DNA from: Hansschlegelia beijingensis
GTDB taxonomy: Bacteria > Pseudomonadota > Alphaproteobacteria > Rhizobiales > Methylopilaceae
Assembly: GCF_014196425.1 (NCBI RefSeq)
Contig: NZ_JACIDR010000007.1
Coordinates: 124,001 to 188,000, forward strand
Reading direction: 5' to 3'
Length of the DNA stretch: 64,000 nt
Shown here: positions 9,371 to 19,816 of the stretch, piece by piece
How the letters are laid out: the number at the start of each line of letters is the position of its first letter
How positions within the stretch are numbered: position 1 is the first letter of the stretch
Program-made: the position numbers and the translations under genes
Notes under the pieces: model-generated
Database searches by the model: none
Seen by the model: only the letters and a program-made list of their open reading frames with translations
Told to the model about the DNA's origin: nothing

Positions 9371-9922
9371 TCATCGCGGCGGGGAGACTGCGCGGGCGAT
9401 CGCCTCGAACTCCGGCTTGCGGCCCTCGAAGCCCGCCTTGTCGCCGACGCAGACGACCGTCGTGCGCCCCTTGGGCGTGTCGATCAGGACCAGATAGGAG
9501 CGGAGTTCGGCCGCCTTGGGCTCGCCTTCCGTGGACTTGAAGTCGGCGACCACGGCCGCGCCGGCGAGCCCGCCCTGCTCGAACGGCATGACGCTTTCCA
9601 CGTCGTAGCGCAGCGACAGCGTGGCCCGGATCAGCTCCGTCCATTCCTTCTTCTGCGTGAAGGCGTTGATCTCCGCCTGGCTGAGCCCGGCGTTCTGCGG
9701 CGCGGCCTGGAACGCGATCTTGCACCCGGTCTCGGCCTCGTTGGCCTTCTGCACCGCGAACACGACGGCGTAGCGGGCGTCTCCCTCCGCGCGCGAAGCC
9801 TCGTAGCCCTCCGGGGGAAGCACCGCGAGGCCCGTGGCCTCGTCCCGCAGCGGCTCCGCCGCGAAAGCGCCGCCCATCATGAACGCCGTGGCGACAACGT
9901 AGGCCACGCTCTTGAGGCTCAT
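9371..9922 (-). CDS. Hypothetical periplasmic protein with signal peptide
   Basis: I do not recognise the family. The 183-residue product starts at ATG 9922, favoured by GAGGG six bases upstream over the TTG two codons earlier. It opens with a clear Sec signal peptide (SLKSVAYVVATAFMMGGAFA, cleavage before EPLRDEA). The mature part has one Cys in ETGCKIAF and one in TTVVCVGDKAG, which could form a disulphide, and mixed alpha/beta character. It lies 86 bases upstream of the dienelactone hydrolase start on the same strand and is divergent from the L,D-transpeptidase at 10125, so an envelope-related role is possible. No function is claimed. Confidence 0.7.
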   Translation of the reverse strand: MSLKSVAYVVATAFMMGGAFAAEPLRDEATGLAVLPPEGYEASRAEGDARYAVVFAVQKANEAETGCKIAFQAAPQNAGLSQAEINAFTQKKEWTELIRATLSLRYDVESVMPFEQGGLAGAAVVADFKSTEGEPKAAELRSYLVLIDTPKGRTTVVCVGDKAGFEGRKPEFEAIARAVSPPR

Positions 9923-10124
9923 CCGCAACCCTCTGACCCCAGGCGATGGTTCGCCGAATGCGGCGCCCGCGCGCCATTCCGGCCCCGCTTACCCTGCGCG
10001 CGCGGCCAAAAGGTGGAAACGCATCAATTAAGCTAACCGCCGTGTCCCGCTGTGCTGTCCGCCGATCCCGGACCCTATCCGGCCTCTCTGACGTTTGGGT
10101 GGGGGGCGAGCGAGGGCGTACGGC

Positions 10125-11255
10125 ATGAAGATCAAAGCTTTGGGCGGCGCGATCGCCGCCATTCTGTGGTGCGCCGGAGCCCTTGCGGCGCCGGAGCAGC
10201 CCGCGCCGCCCGCCCCTCCCGAGCTCACCGAGCAGGCGATCGACGCCGCGACCTTCGAGGACTGGCGCGCCCGCGACGACGCGCGCCTGGCCGTGGAGGC
10301 GGATCGCAAGGCGGCCGAGGACGCGATCGCCAAGGCCAGGAACAAGCGCGAACGGAGAGAGGCCCGGGACAGGCTCGCGGCGCTCCCCAAGGCCGGCGAC
10401 GCGCCGGACCCGTTCCTGATCCGCGCGCAGATCCTGCTCGACCGCGCGCACGCCTCGCCGGGCGCGATCGACGGGCTCTACGGCGACAACATGCGTCGCG
10501 CGGTCCGCGCCTTCCGCGAGATGCGGGGGCTGCCGGCCGGCGATCAGCTGGACGCCGAGGCCTGGGCGAGACTGTCGGAGGATCAGGCGAAGGCGACGCT
10601 GGTCTACGAGATCACGCCGGAGGACGAGAAAGGCCGGTATGTCGGCAAACCCCTGCCGACCGACTACGCCAAGCTCGCGAAGATGAAGTGGATCGGCTTC
10701 CGTGACGCCGCCGAGATGCTCGCCGAGCGGTTCCATCTCGACGAAGGCCTGATGCGCCGCCTCAATCCGGAGGCCGACTTCGACAAGGCGGGATCGAAGA
10801 TCCTGGTCGCCGCCACGGGCGAGGATCCCGCGCCCGACCGGCGCGTGCTCCGCATCCTGGTCGACAAGGCCGAGAACGAGCTTCGCGCGTTCGACGAAGG
10901 CGGAGCGCTTGTGATGGCGGCCCCCGCCACCGTGGGCTCGGGCGACACCCCCTCCCCGACCGGAACCGTCAAGGTGACGAAGCCCTACCTGAACCCGGTC
11001 TACAAATACGACCCGAAGAAGAACTTCCAGCAGGGCAAGAACAAGCGGAAGCTGACGCTGAGGCCCGGCCCGAACGGCCCGGTCGGCAGCATGTGGATCG
11101 ACCTCGACAAGCCGACCTACGGGATCCACGGAGCGCCGGAGCCGTCGAAGATCGGCAAGACGGAAAGCCATGGCTGCGTCCGCCTGACGAACTGGGACGC
11201 GGAGACGCTCGGCAGGCTCGTCGAGCCGGAGAAGACGGTCGTGGAGTTCAGGTGA
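10125..11255 (+). CDS. L,D-transpeptidase (YkuD) with peptidoglycan-binding domain
   Basis: This 376-residue exported protein has a signal peptide (IKALGGAIAAILWCAGALAA) and a charged N-terminal region. A PG_binding_1-like repeat follows at about residues 105-150 (SPGAIDGLYGDNMRRAVRAF). The C-terminal YkuD catalytic domain includes YGIHGAPEPSKIG and the active-site Cys in ESHGCVRLTNWD. YkuD enzymes make 3-3 cross-links in peptidoglycan or attach proteins to it in the periplasm. The ATG at 10125 was chosen over an upstream TTG at 10095 because the signal peptide starts there. It ends at the hairpin shared with groEL. Confidence 0.92.
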   Translation: MKIKALGGAIAAILWCAGALAAPEQPAPPAPPELTEQAIDAATFEDWRARDDARLAVEADRKAAEDAIAKARNKRERREARDRLAALPKAGDAPDPFLIRAQILLDRAHASPGAIDGLYGDNMRRAVRAFREMRGLPAGDQLDAEAWARLSEDQAKATLVYEITPEDEKGRYVGKPLPTDYAKLAKMKWIGFRDAAEMLAERFHLDEGLMRRLNPEADFDKAGSKILVAATGEDPAPDRRVLRILVDKAENELRAFDEGGALVMAAPATVGSGDTPSPTGTVKVTKPYLNPVYKYDPKKNFQQGKNKRKLTLRPGPNGPVGSMWIDLDKPTYGIHGAPEPSKIGKTESHGCVRLTNWDAETLGRLVEPEKTVVEFR

Positions 11256-11290
11256 TCGGCCGGGCGACCATCGTCGTCGTGCCGCCAAAG

Positions 11291-11319
11291 AAAAAGGCCC
11301 CGGATCGCTCCGGGGCCTT
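11291..11319 (-). terminator. Terminator of groESL, possibly shared with the L,D-transpeptidase
   Basis: Perfect 11-base arms (AAGGCCCCGGA at 11294-11304, complement at 11309-11319) enclose a TCGC loop. The A-run at 11291-11295 gives a T-run on the minus strand, so it terminates groEL transcripts. On the plus strand the T-run is weak. Confidence 0.8.
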
Positions 11320-11342
11320 CTCGTTTCGCCAGATGGCGTGGA

Positions 11343-13365
<2,023 letters not shown>

Positions 13366-13441
13366 GGGTTAAATCCTCTCGAGCGCGCGCAACTGCTTCG
13401 CGTTCCAAAAATCTTGCCGGCGGCAAGGTCCGCCGGGGTTG

Positions 13442-13468
13442 TTAGCACTCTTTGCGGCTGAGTGCTAA
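13442..13468. promoter_or_regulatory. CIRCE element (HrcA operator) of groESL
   Basis: TTAGCACTC, nine bases, then GAGTGCTAA: a perfect match to the CIRCE inverted repeat bound by the heat-shock repressor HrcA. It lies 77 bases before the groES start and just downstream of the putative -10 box. Confidence 0.95.
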
Positions 13469-13477
13469 CGCGCCGAG

Positions 13478-13506
13478 GAGATACGAACGGCCCCGGGGGC
13501 TGTCAA
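13478..13506 (-). promoter_or_regulatory. Probable groESL promoter
   Basis: On the minus strand TTGACA (13506-13501) is followed after exactly 17 bases by TATCTC (13483-13478). Read as CTTGACA and CGTATCT it also resembles an RpoH-type promoter. The CIRCE element covers the expected transcription start. The -35 box overlaps the stop codon of the gene at 13503. Confidence 0.65.
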
Positions 13507-14606
13507 GATTTCGGAATTGGCCCCGTGGAGGAATTTTTCGCCCTCGCCGGACGCCCGCCGGCCGGGTGGCCCCTGACCTGCCGCTCCCTCGAAAAGCCGC
13601 GGCACGCTCCGCCCGCGATCTGCGCCAGACGGCGGACCGAAGCCGCCATCCGCTCGCCGGCCGACAACGGCCGGGGCGCCGCGGCGAGGGCCTCCTGCAG
13701 CAGGCCTTCGAGCGTGGGCAGGTAGCTCGGCGCCAGCATGATCTCCCGCAGGAACTGCTCGGGGTCCTTCGGCCGCGATGCGAAGAGGTCCTGGTCGTGA
13801 TCCTGGCCGCGGCGCTTCGCGCGGGCGTAGATCCGGGCGATGCGGCCGCGCACATAGCTCTCGGGACGGCCCTGAAGGGTGAAATAGAGGATCGAGCCAT
13901 GGCTCGTGCCGGCGATCGGGACCTTGCGGAGATTCCGGCCGCCCAGCCGGTTCGCCTCCGCGAGATCCGTGGGGTTGTCGGTGGCGTAGACGACGGTCGC
14001 ATGGACGTTGGACGCGTCCGCCACGCGCGAGACGTCGCCATGCAGGCGCAGGGCGGCGCGCATGGCGAACCGGGTCCGGGCGACCCGGCGCAACCTGCGA
14101 TAGCTCGGGAAATACAGATCGGCGTTGAGCGGGTGAAGCCGCACCTGCGGACTGAACGCCAGCGCGCGGAACGTCCGGTCCGGCCTCAGGCGCGCGCAGA
14201 GCCGCGTCAGCAGCAGCGCGCCGAAGCCGCCCTTGCTGGTCCCGAGGAACAGCACGCGCTCATAGCCGCCCCGGTCGATGAACCGCACCAGCTCGCGCGC
14301 CAGCTTCCGGGCGACCGCGAGATAGTAGAAGCCCTTGAGGTCGGAGACGAACAGCGCGTCGCCCGGAAAGGCGTAGCGGTAGAGGATGAACCGGCGGCTC
14401 GGCGAGCAGACCACGATCAGGTCGCGGCGATCCTCGCCGGGGCGATGCTCAAGGACGACGTCCGGGACGGCCGGAAGCTCGAGGTCGCCAGGGCCCGGCG
14501 AGGCAGGCGTCGGACGGGGCGCGTCGCTGAGGCTGCGCCGCGCCTCGGTGGAGGCGCGGGCGGCTGGGACCGGGGGCCGATCGCGAACTACGCAGTCGTC
14601 TTGCAA
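13503..14606 (-). CDS. Alpha/beta-hydrolase-like protein of unknown role
   Basis: This 367-residue protein has a serine nucleophile elbow, GTSKGGFGALLL, and a downstream His in AGTSHGSILYFTLQG, consistent with an alpha/beta hydrolase. The central part (YLAVARKLARELVRFIDRGG) precedes the elbow as expected for the fold. Such proteins are seen among capsule and polysaccharide-associated esterases, but no substrate can be named. The start is a TTG at 14606 with AAAGGAAG five bases upstream; about 50 Pro/Ala-rich residues precede the recognisable fold, so the true start may be further in. The C-terminal 50 residues are basic and low in complexity. It is divergent from the MarR gene at 14728. Confidence 0.65.
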   Translation of the reverse strand: MQDDCVVRDRPPVPAARASTEARRSLSDAPRPTPASPGPGDLELPAVPDVVLEHRPGEDRRDLIVVCSPSRRFILYRYAFPGDALFVSDLKGFYYLAVARKLARELVRFIDRGGYERVLFLGTSKGGFGALLLTRLCARLRPDRTFRALAFSPQVRLHPLNADLYFPSYRRLRRVARTRFAMRAALRLHGDVSRVADASNVHATVVYATDNPTDLAEANRLGGRNLRKVPIAGTSHGSILYFTLQGRPESYVRGRIARIYARAKRRGQDHDQDLFASRPKDPEQFLREIMLAPSYLPTLEGLLQEALAAAPRPLSAGERMAASVRRLAQIAGGACRGFSRERQVRGHPAGGRPARAKNSSTGPIPKS

Positions 14607-14727
14607 TCACGCTTCCTTTCGAGGCCGATCGGACCTGACCGGATACACGAGGCGAACGTCGCACGACAGAGCCGCCGCCCTGCTTCTCCGCTTGATTCCC
14701 TTCAGTTTAGCGCCGATCGTCAGGTCG

Positions 14728-15165
14728 ATGCCGACTCGCGAAGAGATCGTCGATATCCACACCATGTGCGCCTGTTCGCACACGCGGATGGCGGCGCGCG
14801 CGGTCACGCGGTTTTATGACGAGGCGCTGCGGCCGTCGGGGCTCAAGGGGACGCAGTTCATCCTGCTCGCCGCGATCGAGGCGGGCGAGGCGGCCTCGAT
14901 CACCGATCTCGCCGACCTGATCGACCTCGAACGGACGACGCTCGTCCGCAACCTGCAACTGTTGCGGAAGGAAGGCCTGGTGGCTCCCGAGAAGGGCCCT
15001 CACGGCCGCCGCAAGCCGACGCTCACGGACAAGGGCCGCGCGGCGCTCGACGGGGCGCTGCCGCTGTGGCGGCTCGCCCAGACCGAGATGGAGGGGCGGC
15101 TCGGCTTCGGCTCCTGGCAGGTCACGCGGCGCAGGCTGGGCGAGCTTCGCAAGGCCGTCGGCTGA
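14728..15165 (+). CDS. MarR family transcriptional regulator
   Basis: This 145-residue winged-helix regulator has the recognition region ITDLADLIDLERTTLVRNLQLL followed by the wing KEGLVAPEKGPHGRRKPTLTDKG. Near the N-terminus it carries a Cys-Ala-Cys pair (HTMCACSHTRMAARAV), seen in a MarR subgroup that may sense oxidants or electrophiles; that role is inference. MarR proteins usually repress their own gene and a divergent neighbour, which here is the alpha/beta hydrolase at 13503-14606. I could not find a convincing palindrome in the 121 bases between the two starts. Confidence 0.88.
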   Translation: MPTREEIVDIHTMCACSHTRMAARAVTRFYDEALRPSGLKGTQFILLAAIEAGEAASITDLADLIDLERTTLVRNLQLLRKEGLVAPEKGPHGRRKPTLTDKGRAALDGALPLWRLAQTEMEGRLGFGSWQVTRRRLGELRKAVG

Positions 15166-15169
15166 GGCC

Positions 15170-15646
15170 TCAGACCGCCACGGCGCGCGAGAAGCGGCAT
15201 TCGAGCGCCCCTGCCCGGTCGTGGCGGGCGCGAACCCCCGGCTCGCGAATGAAGCCCTGACGCTCGCAGAAGCGCTGGACGTCCTCGAACGTCACGTCCG
15301 CCCACAGGGACAGCCGTTCGCCGCCCGAGGCGGCCGCGAACGCGTTCGCTCCCGCGAGCAACGCGGCCGCCAGTCCCTTGCCGCGGGTTCCGGGCCTCAG
15401 GCAGATCATGGAGAGCTCGAACTCCCTCGGCCGGCCGTGCGGCGTCAGGCCGAGCGAGCCCACGACCTCCTCCTCGCAGAACACCAGCCACAGCCGCCCG
15501 CCGCGATCGGCGAAGAAGCTCGCCGGGCGATCGAGCGCCTCGGGTCCCGACCCGTCCGGGGAGCGCTCCTCGGCCGCGTCGCCCATCAGCCGCGCGAGCG
15601 CGGGCGCGTCATCGTCCGTCGCTTCCCGGATCACGAATTCCGACAT
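15170..15646 (-). CDS. GNAT family N-acetyltransferase
   Basis: This 158-residue acetyltransferase has the acetyl-CoA pyrophosphate loop LRPGTRGKGLAAALLAGAN and the upstream strand GSLGLTPHGRPREFELSMIC typical of GNAT motif A/B. The N-terminus VIREATDDDAPALARLM is the usual first strand and helix. It converges with the MarR gene, four bases apart. The start could be ATG 15646 or GTG 15655; AGGAG lies rather far from one and rather near the other, so it does not decide. The acceptor substrate is unknown. Confidence 0.85.
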   Translation of the reverse strand: MSEFVIREATDDDAPALARLMGDAAEERSPDGSGPEALDRPASFFADRGGRLWLVFCEEEVVGSLGLTPHGRPREFELSMICLRPGTRGKGLAAALLAGANAFAAASGGERLSLWADVTFEDVQRFCERQGFIREPGVRARHDRAGALECRFSRAVAV

Positions 15647-15927
15647 GTGTCGCACAAGCTCCTGAAGCGCGTCGCCGCCGCTGCGTCTCGGTTATGGGGC
15701 GGGAGCGGCGCAAGGCGACGCAGCGCCGCGGCGGGCGCCTCGTCCGCGATCCGATCAAGTCGGCTTGAGGTTCGTCCGGAACCGGCCCGGCGGCGCGCGC
15801 CGCGGCGGTCCAGGGCCTATCTTCGCCACTTTCCCGGCCGACAGGAACGCAATCGTTCATCCCGCGTAAATGGCGTGGAGCCACAATTGCTTCCCCGCCG
15901 TCACTCGCCTCCCAAGGAGTCTCCACG

Positions 15928-16836
15928 GTGATCTTCGTCCGCGCCTCCGTCGCCGCAGTCTGCGGCGCCCTTGCGCTCGGCGTCGGCGCCCTTTGGGCCG
16001 CGCCCGCCCTGGCCGATCCGATCGTCATCCCGGCCCCGGACTACATTCCGAGAGGCGAGGCCCGGGTCGTCGAGCGCTACTACGAGGACGGCCGCGTCAT
16101 TCGCCGGGTGGAGCGCCGCCCTTACCGGCGCGGCTATGTCGAGGACATGTTCGACGACCCGGGCGACACGATCTACCGCTACGAGGGGCGGCCCCGCCGC
16201 ATCCCGACCAGCCGCCAGCGAGACTACGACGTCTATGACGGGCCGGATCCGTATAGCCGCGACGCCCGCAGCTATCGTTATTACGAGGATCCGCGGTACG
16301 ACCCGTACGACCGCGAGCCGGAGGTCCGGCGCGGGACGCGGCTCGCCGGCCCGCCCTCCGCGGCCGGCGCGGGCCAGGTCCGCCGCTCGATCGACCCGAA
16401 ATTCGCCCGCACCGTGGTGCCTTACCGGGGCTCGGAGCCGGCCGGCTCGATCGTGATCGACACCAAGGCGCGCTACCTCTACCTGGTCCAGAACGACGGC
16501 TCCGCGATCCGCTATGGGGTCGGCGTCGGCAAGGAAGGCTTCAGCTGGAAGGGCGTCGAGAAGATCTCGAACAAGAAGGAATGGCCGGACTGGCGCCCGC
16601 CTGCGGAGATGCGGAAGCGTCGCCCGGAGCTCCCCGTGATGATGGCGGGCGGGCCCGACAACCCTCTGGGGGCGCGGGCGCTCTATCTCGGCAACACGCT
16701 CTATCGCATCCATGGCTCCAACGAGCCCTGGACGATCGGCCACGCCGTCTCGTCGGGCTGCATCCGCATGACCAACGAGGACGTCATGGACCTTTACGAG
16801 CGCGTCGGGATCGGCACCACCGTCAAGGTGATCTAG
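15928..16836 (+). CDS. L,D-transpeptidase (YkuD/ErfK type)
   Basis: This 302-residue secreted enzyme starts at GTG 15928 with AAGGAG nine bases upstream. It has a signal peptide (VRASVAAVCGALALGVGALWAAPALA) and then a Tyr/Arg/Asp-rich low-complexity stretch at about residues 35-150. The YkuD catalytic domain contains YRIHGSNEPWTIG and the active-site Cys in AVSSGCIRMTNEDV. This is the ErfK/SrfK-like form lacking the peptidoglycan-binding repeat of the enzyme at 10125. The protein ends 18 residues after the catalytic Cys region. A UUCG-capped hairpin follows. Confidence 0.92.
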   Translation: MIFVRASVAAVCGALALGVGALWAAPALADPIVIPAPDYIPRGEARVVERYYEDGRVIRRVERRPYRRGYVEDMFDDPGDTIYRYEGRPRRIPTSRQRDYDVYDGPDPYSRDARSYRYYEDPRYDPYDREPEVRRGTRLAGPPSAAGAGQVRRSIDPKFARTVVPYRGSEPAGSIVIDTKARYLYLVQNDGSAIRYGVGVGKEGFSWKGVEKISNKKEWPDWRPPAEMRKRRPELPVMMAGGPDNPLGARALYLGNTLYRIHGSNEPWTIGHAVSSGCIRMTNEDVMDLYERVGIGTTVKVI

Positions 16837-16852
16837 GGCCTGTGTCCGCCGG

Positions 16853-16874
16853 GTCCGCCGCTTCGGCGGCGGAC
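16853..16874 (+). terminator. UUCG-capped hairpin after the second L,D-transpeptidase
   Basis: GTCCGCCGC pairs with GCGGCGGAC around a TTCG tetraloop, a very stable nine-base-pair stem 17 bases after the stop codon. No T-run follows directly, so termination may be incomplete or rho-assisted. Confidence 0.5.
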
Positions 16875-16883
16875 TCCATCAGG

Positions 16884-16898
16884 TTAACTAACGCCTAA
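16884..16898. promoter_or_regulatory. Possible CtrA-type half-match upstream of the response regulator
   Basis: TTAA, seven bases, CTAA: one mismatch from the CtrA box TTAA-N7-TTAA, in an unusually AT-rich stretch 105 bases before the start of the gene at 17003. TTAA is uncommon in this GC-rich sequence. Confidence 0.35.
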
Positions 16899-17002
16899 TT
16901 TTCACTACACTTTTTATTTTTCGCCGCGAGGCCGCCACCACGAAACTCCCACCCCGGCCGCGCGTTATGGCGCCGGGGTCGTGCTGTGTCGGAGTATCCA
17001 CG

Positions 17003-17365
17003 ATGGCGCCTTTCCGGGTCCTCATTCTCGAAGACGACGCAATTCTGGCCCTCGATCTGGCGACGATCGTGTGCTGCTGGACCGACGCGGACGTGACCTC
17101 CTGCCGCTCGGTCGCTCAGGCGCGCCGCGCCCTGTCGGGCGGGTTCGACTTCGCCCTGCTCGACGTCGACGTGCAGGACGGCAAGTCCTACGAATTCGCC
17201 CGGTCGCTGAAGGACCGCAGCCTGCCGTTCGCCTTCGTGTCGGGCTCCGACGCCGATGACGCGCCGGACGAGCTGCGCGACGCGGCGTTCATCTCGAAGC
17301 CCTATGACCAGCGGGCGATCGAGCGCCTCGTGGCGGCGAACGCGGGCGCCCGCCGTCATCCCTGA
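17003..17365 (+). CDS. Single-domain response regulator
   Basis: This 120-residue protein consists of one receiver domain and nothing else. It has the acidic pair in LILEDDAI, the phospho-acceptor Asp in FALLDVDVQDG, the Ser in FAFVSGSD and the conserved Lys in FISKPYD. Such stand-alone receivers act as phosphate shuttles or bind target proteins directly (the CheY, DivK and SdrG classes). No kinase is adjacent. The FISKPYD ending resembles the FAT GUY family of receivers involved in general stress and phosphorelay control, but the assignment is tentative. The start ATG at 17003 was preferred over GTG 16967 because the receiver fold begins there. Confidence 0.88.
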   Translation: MAPFRVLILEDDAILALDLATIVCCWTDADVTSCRSVAQARRALSGGFDFALLDVDVQDGKSYEFARSLKDRSLPFAFVSGSDADDAPDELRDAAFISKPYDQRAIERLVAANAGARRHP

Positions 17366-17385
17366 CGATCTGCCGGAAGTCCGCC

Positions 17386-17562
17386 TCAGCCAGCGCGCGG
17401 CGGCGCCGGCCTCAGAAAGCGGTCCAGGAAAGAGCTGACGCCGGAATCCTCCGCGCCGCCCTCGGGCTCAAGGCTGTCCTCGATCGGAAGCTCGAGCAGG
17501 TCAGCGTCCGAACCTCCCGGACGCTTGAGCTCTTCGCGATCATTGTCGTGCCGAGCGGCCAT
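17386..17562 (-). CDS. Possible small acidic protein, 58 residues
   Basis: An open frame from ATG 17562 to TGA 17386 encodes 58 residues, strongly acidic in the middle (DADLLELPIEDSLEPEGG) and ending VSSFLDRFLRPAPPRAG. GGAG lies seven bases before the ATG, and the codon choice is consistent with neighbouring genes. It fills the gap between the response regulator and the DUF2076 gene, in the same orientation as the latter. I do not recognise it. An overlapping longer frame on the same strand lacks protein-like features. Confidence 0.45.
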   Translation of the reverse strand: MAARHDNDREELKRPGGSDADLLELPIEDSLEPEGGAEDSGVSSFLDRFLRPAPPRAG

Positions 17563-17655
17563 GGGCGCACTCCACTGTTCACGTCCCGCATCGTGGCGGG
17601 ATCCTCGCCCCTGCTTACGAGGGTCAACGACGAGCGCCGCGTTCGGTTCGCCCGA

Positions 17656-18354
17656 TCAGATCCAATCGTCGTCGTTATCCGGCCCCAGGCCGCCCAGATC
17701 CTCCGGTCCCGGCTCGCCCGGTCCGTCGTGCTGCGGCCCTCCGACGCTGTCCAGAAGCCCGGAGAACCAGCCTTCATCCTGACCCGCGGCGTTGGCCGCG
17801 GAGCCTGCCTCCTGGTCCGCCGTCGGGTTGTCGGCGAGCTTTGCGGCCTCGCCGGCCTGCGCTTCTCCGCCACCGAACATCGAGCGGAGGCCTTGGAACA
17901 GGAGGGCGCCGCCTGCGACGCCCGCGGCCGTCTGCAGCGCGCCCGAGAGGAAGCCGCCGCCGCGCGAGGGCTGCTCATAAGCCTGTCCGCCCTGACCGGC
18001 CGGCCCGCCAAAAGGCTGCTGCGGCTCGTAGCCCCGCCGGCCCGGATCCCCGGCGCCGAAGGAGGAAGGCGCGCCCATCGCGTCGCCGGCGCGCGGGCCC
18101 CAGGGCGAGGTCTGCGGCCGCGCGGAAGCCTCGGCGTCGCGGAGTCGCTGCTCCAGCTCCTCGATCCGCGCCTTCGCGGCCTCGAGGGACTGGTTCTGGA
18201 CGATCAGCGTCTGCGCCATCGCGTAGGGCGCGTGCGGCTGTCGCCGGACCTGATCGGCGATGAAGGTCTCGGCCTCGGGGTCCCGATACGCCGCTTCCGC
18301 GCCTCGGATGCGTTCGAACAGGCCCGCGATCAGACTGCGTTCGTGAGCGTTCAT
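17656..18354 (-). CDS. DUF2076 family protein
   Basis: This 232-residue protein matches the DUF2076 pattern. The N-terminus NAHERSLIAGLFERIRGAE is followed by YAMAQTLIVQNQSLEAAKARIEELEQ, a coiled-coil-like helix. A Gly/Pro-rich linker leads to SRGGGFLSGALQTAAGVAGGALLFQGLRS, and the tail ends in Asp (DNDDDWI). Family proteins are described as periplasmic or envelope-associated of unknown function; this one has no obvious signal peptide but has a Gly-rich hydrophobic segment near residues 135-160. The start at ATG 18354 fits the family; an upstream extension to 18429 is unlikely. Confidence 0.85.
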   Translation of the reverse strand: MNAHERSLIAGLFERIRGAEAAYRDPEAETFIADQVRRQPHAPYAMAQTLIVQNQSLEAAKARIEELEQRLRDAEASARPQTSPWGPRAGDAMGAPSSFGAGDPGRRGYEPQQPFGGPAGQGGQAYEQPSRGGGFLSGALQTAAGVAGGALLFQGLRSMFGGGEAQAGEAAKLADNPTADQEAGSAANAAGQDEGWFSGLLDSVGGPQHDGPGEPGPEDLGGLGPDNDDDWI

Positions 18355-18459
18355 TGACCGGCTCCAGCTCCCCGCTTCCCGAAGGGATGAATCTCCACTG
18401 GAGATAAGGCTGGATCCGGAGCGCGCCACGGTCTTTTCGTGGCGGCCGGGGGAGTTTTC

Positions 18460-19800
18460 TCAGCTCGCCTGCTGCTCGGCGGCTCTCTCGCTCAGCCGCT
18501 TGCGCAACGGCTCCGGCAGCGGTCCGCCGGTCGCCCAGTCGAGGAGCTCGACCGTGTGGACGCAGGGAACGCTGGTGCCGGTCCGGATCTGCGTCAGGCA
18601 GCCGATATTGCCGGTGGCGACGATTTCCGGCGCGGTGCGCTCGATGTTGGCGACCTTCCGGTCGCGCAGCTTGGTGGCGATCTCGGGCTGCATGATGTTG
18701 TAGGTGCCGGCCGAGCCGCAGCAGATGTGGCTTTCGGCGGGCTCCTTCACCGTGAAGCCCGCGGCGCGAAGCAGCGCCTTCGGCTCCTCGCGGATCGACT
18801 GGCCGTGCTGCATGGAGCAGGCGGAGTGATAGGTCACGGCGAGCCCCGTCTGGCGCGAGGGCTTGAGCTCGAACGAGGCGGCGAACTCGGTGACGTCCTT
18901 GGCGAGCGCCGAAACCCGCGCCGCCTTCTCGGCGTAGGCGGGGTCCTCGCGCAGCATGAAGCCGTAGTCCTTGATCGTCGTGCCGCAGCCCGAGGTGGTG
19001 ATGATGATGGCGTCGAGGCCGCCGGTCTCGATCTCCCGGGTCCAGGCGTCGACGTTCCGCCGGGCCTGCGCGAGCGCCTGATCCTCCCGGCCCATGTGGT
19101 GGACGAGCGCGCCGCAGCAGCCCTCGCCCTTGGCCTGCACCACCTCGACGCCATGCCGGGTGAGAAACCGCACCGCGGCCTCGTTGATCGATGGCTCCAG
19201 CACCGGCTGGGCGCAGCCCTGCAGGATCGCGACACGCGCCCGGCGAGGCCCGGTCGCCGGGAAGGTCGCCGGCCCTCGGCTGGCCGGCGCGAGCGGAGGC
19301 TTCGCGGGCGCGAGCCGAAGCATCGCGCCGATCCGGGAGAGGCCCGGCGTGCGGCTGAAGAAGCCTTCGAGCGGACGCGCGAGCCAGGCTCCGAACAGGG
19401 CGAGCCGGAAGCGCCCGGGATAGGGCAGCGTGAAGGCGAGCAGCCGGCGCGTCAGCCGGTCTGCGAGCGGCCGCTCATAGGTCGCCTCGATATAGGCCCG
19501 GGCATGGTCGACGAGGTGCATGTAGTGCACGTCGGACGGACAGGTCGTCATGCAGGAGAGGCAGGAGAGGCAGCGATCGACGTGCTTCACGATCTCCGGC
19601 GTCGCCGGCTTGTTCTCCTCCAGCATCTCCTTGATCAGGTAGATGCGGCCGCGCGGGCTATCGAGCTCGTCGCCCAGCAGCAGGTAGGTCGGGCACGTCG
19701 CGGTGCAGAACCCGCAATGCACGCAGGTGCGGAGGATCTTTTCCGACGAGGCGAGCTGCGGGTCGGCGGCGAGACGTTCTGGGGCGAAAGCGGTTTGCAT
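18460..19800 (-). CDS. glcF: Glycolate oxidase iron-sulfur subunit GlcF
   Basis: GlcF is the electron-transfer subunit of glycolate oxidase GlcDEF, which converts glycolate to glyoxylate at the inner membrane. The 446-residue protein has two 4Fe-4S motifs (CVHCGFCTATCP near residue 30 and CLSCLSCMTTCP near 85). Two CCG domains follow (GCAQPVLEPS with GEGCCGALVHH, and HICCGSAGTYNI). It is the last gene of glcD-glcE-DUF2585-glcF and starts 16 bases after the DUF2585 stop. Confidence 0.95.
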   Translation of the reverse strand: MQTAFAPERLAADPQLASSEKILRTCVHCGFCTATCPTYLLLGDELDSPRGRIYLIKEMLEENKPATPEIVKHVDRCLSCLSCMTTCPSDVHYMHLVDHARAYIEATYERPLADRLTRRLLAFTLPYPGRFRLALFGAWLARPLEGFFSRTPGLSRIGAMLRLAPAKPPLAPASRGPATFPATGPRRARVAILQGCAQPVLEPSINEAAVRFLTRHGVEVVQAKGEGCCGALVHHMGREDQALAQARRNVDAWTREIETGGLDAIIITTSGCGTTIKDYGFMLREDPAYAEKAARVSALAKDVTEFAASFELKPSRQTGLAVTYHSACSMQHGQSIREEPKALLRAAGFTVKEPAESHICCGSAGTYNIMQPEIATKLRDRKVANIERTAPEIVATGNIGCLTQIRTGTSVPCVHTVELLDWATGGPLPEPLRKRLSERAAEQQAS

Positions 19801-19816
19801 CGAAGGCTCTAAAGGC

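Noticed and set aside
14607..14727. A MarR operator between the hydrolase and marR genes
   Set aside because: No convincing palindrome of the usual MarR type could be read in the 121 bases.
17412..18011. A 199-codon minus-strand frame across the DUF2076 gene end and the small acidic ORF
   Set aside because: It is Ser/Arg-rich and overlaps the DUF2076 family gene in a different frame. The 58-codon ORF has a better ribosome binding site.
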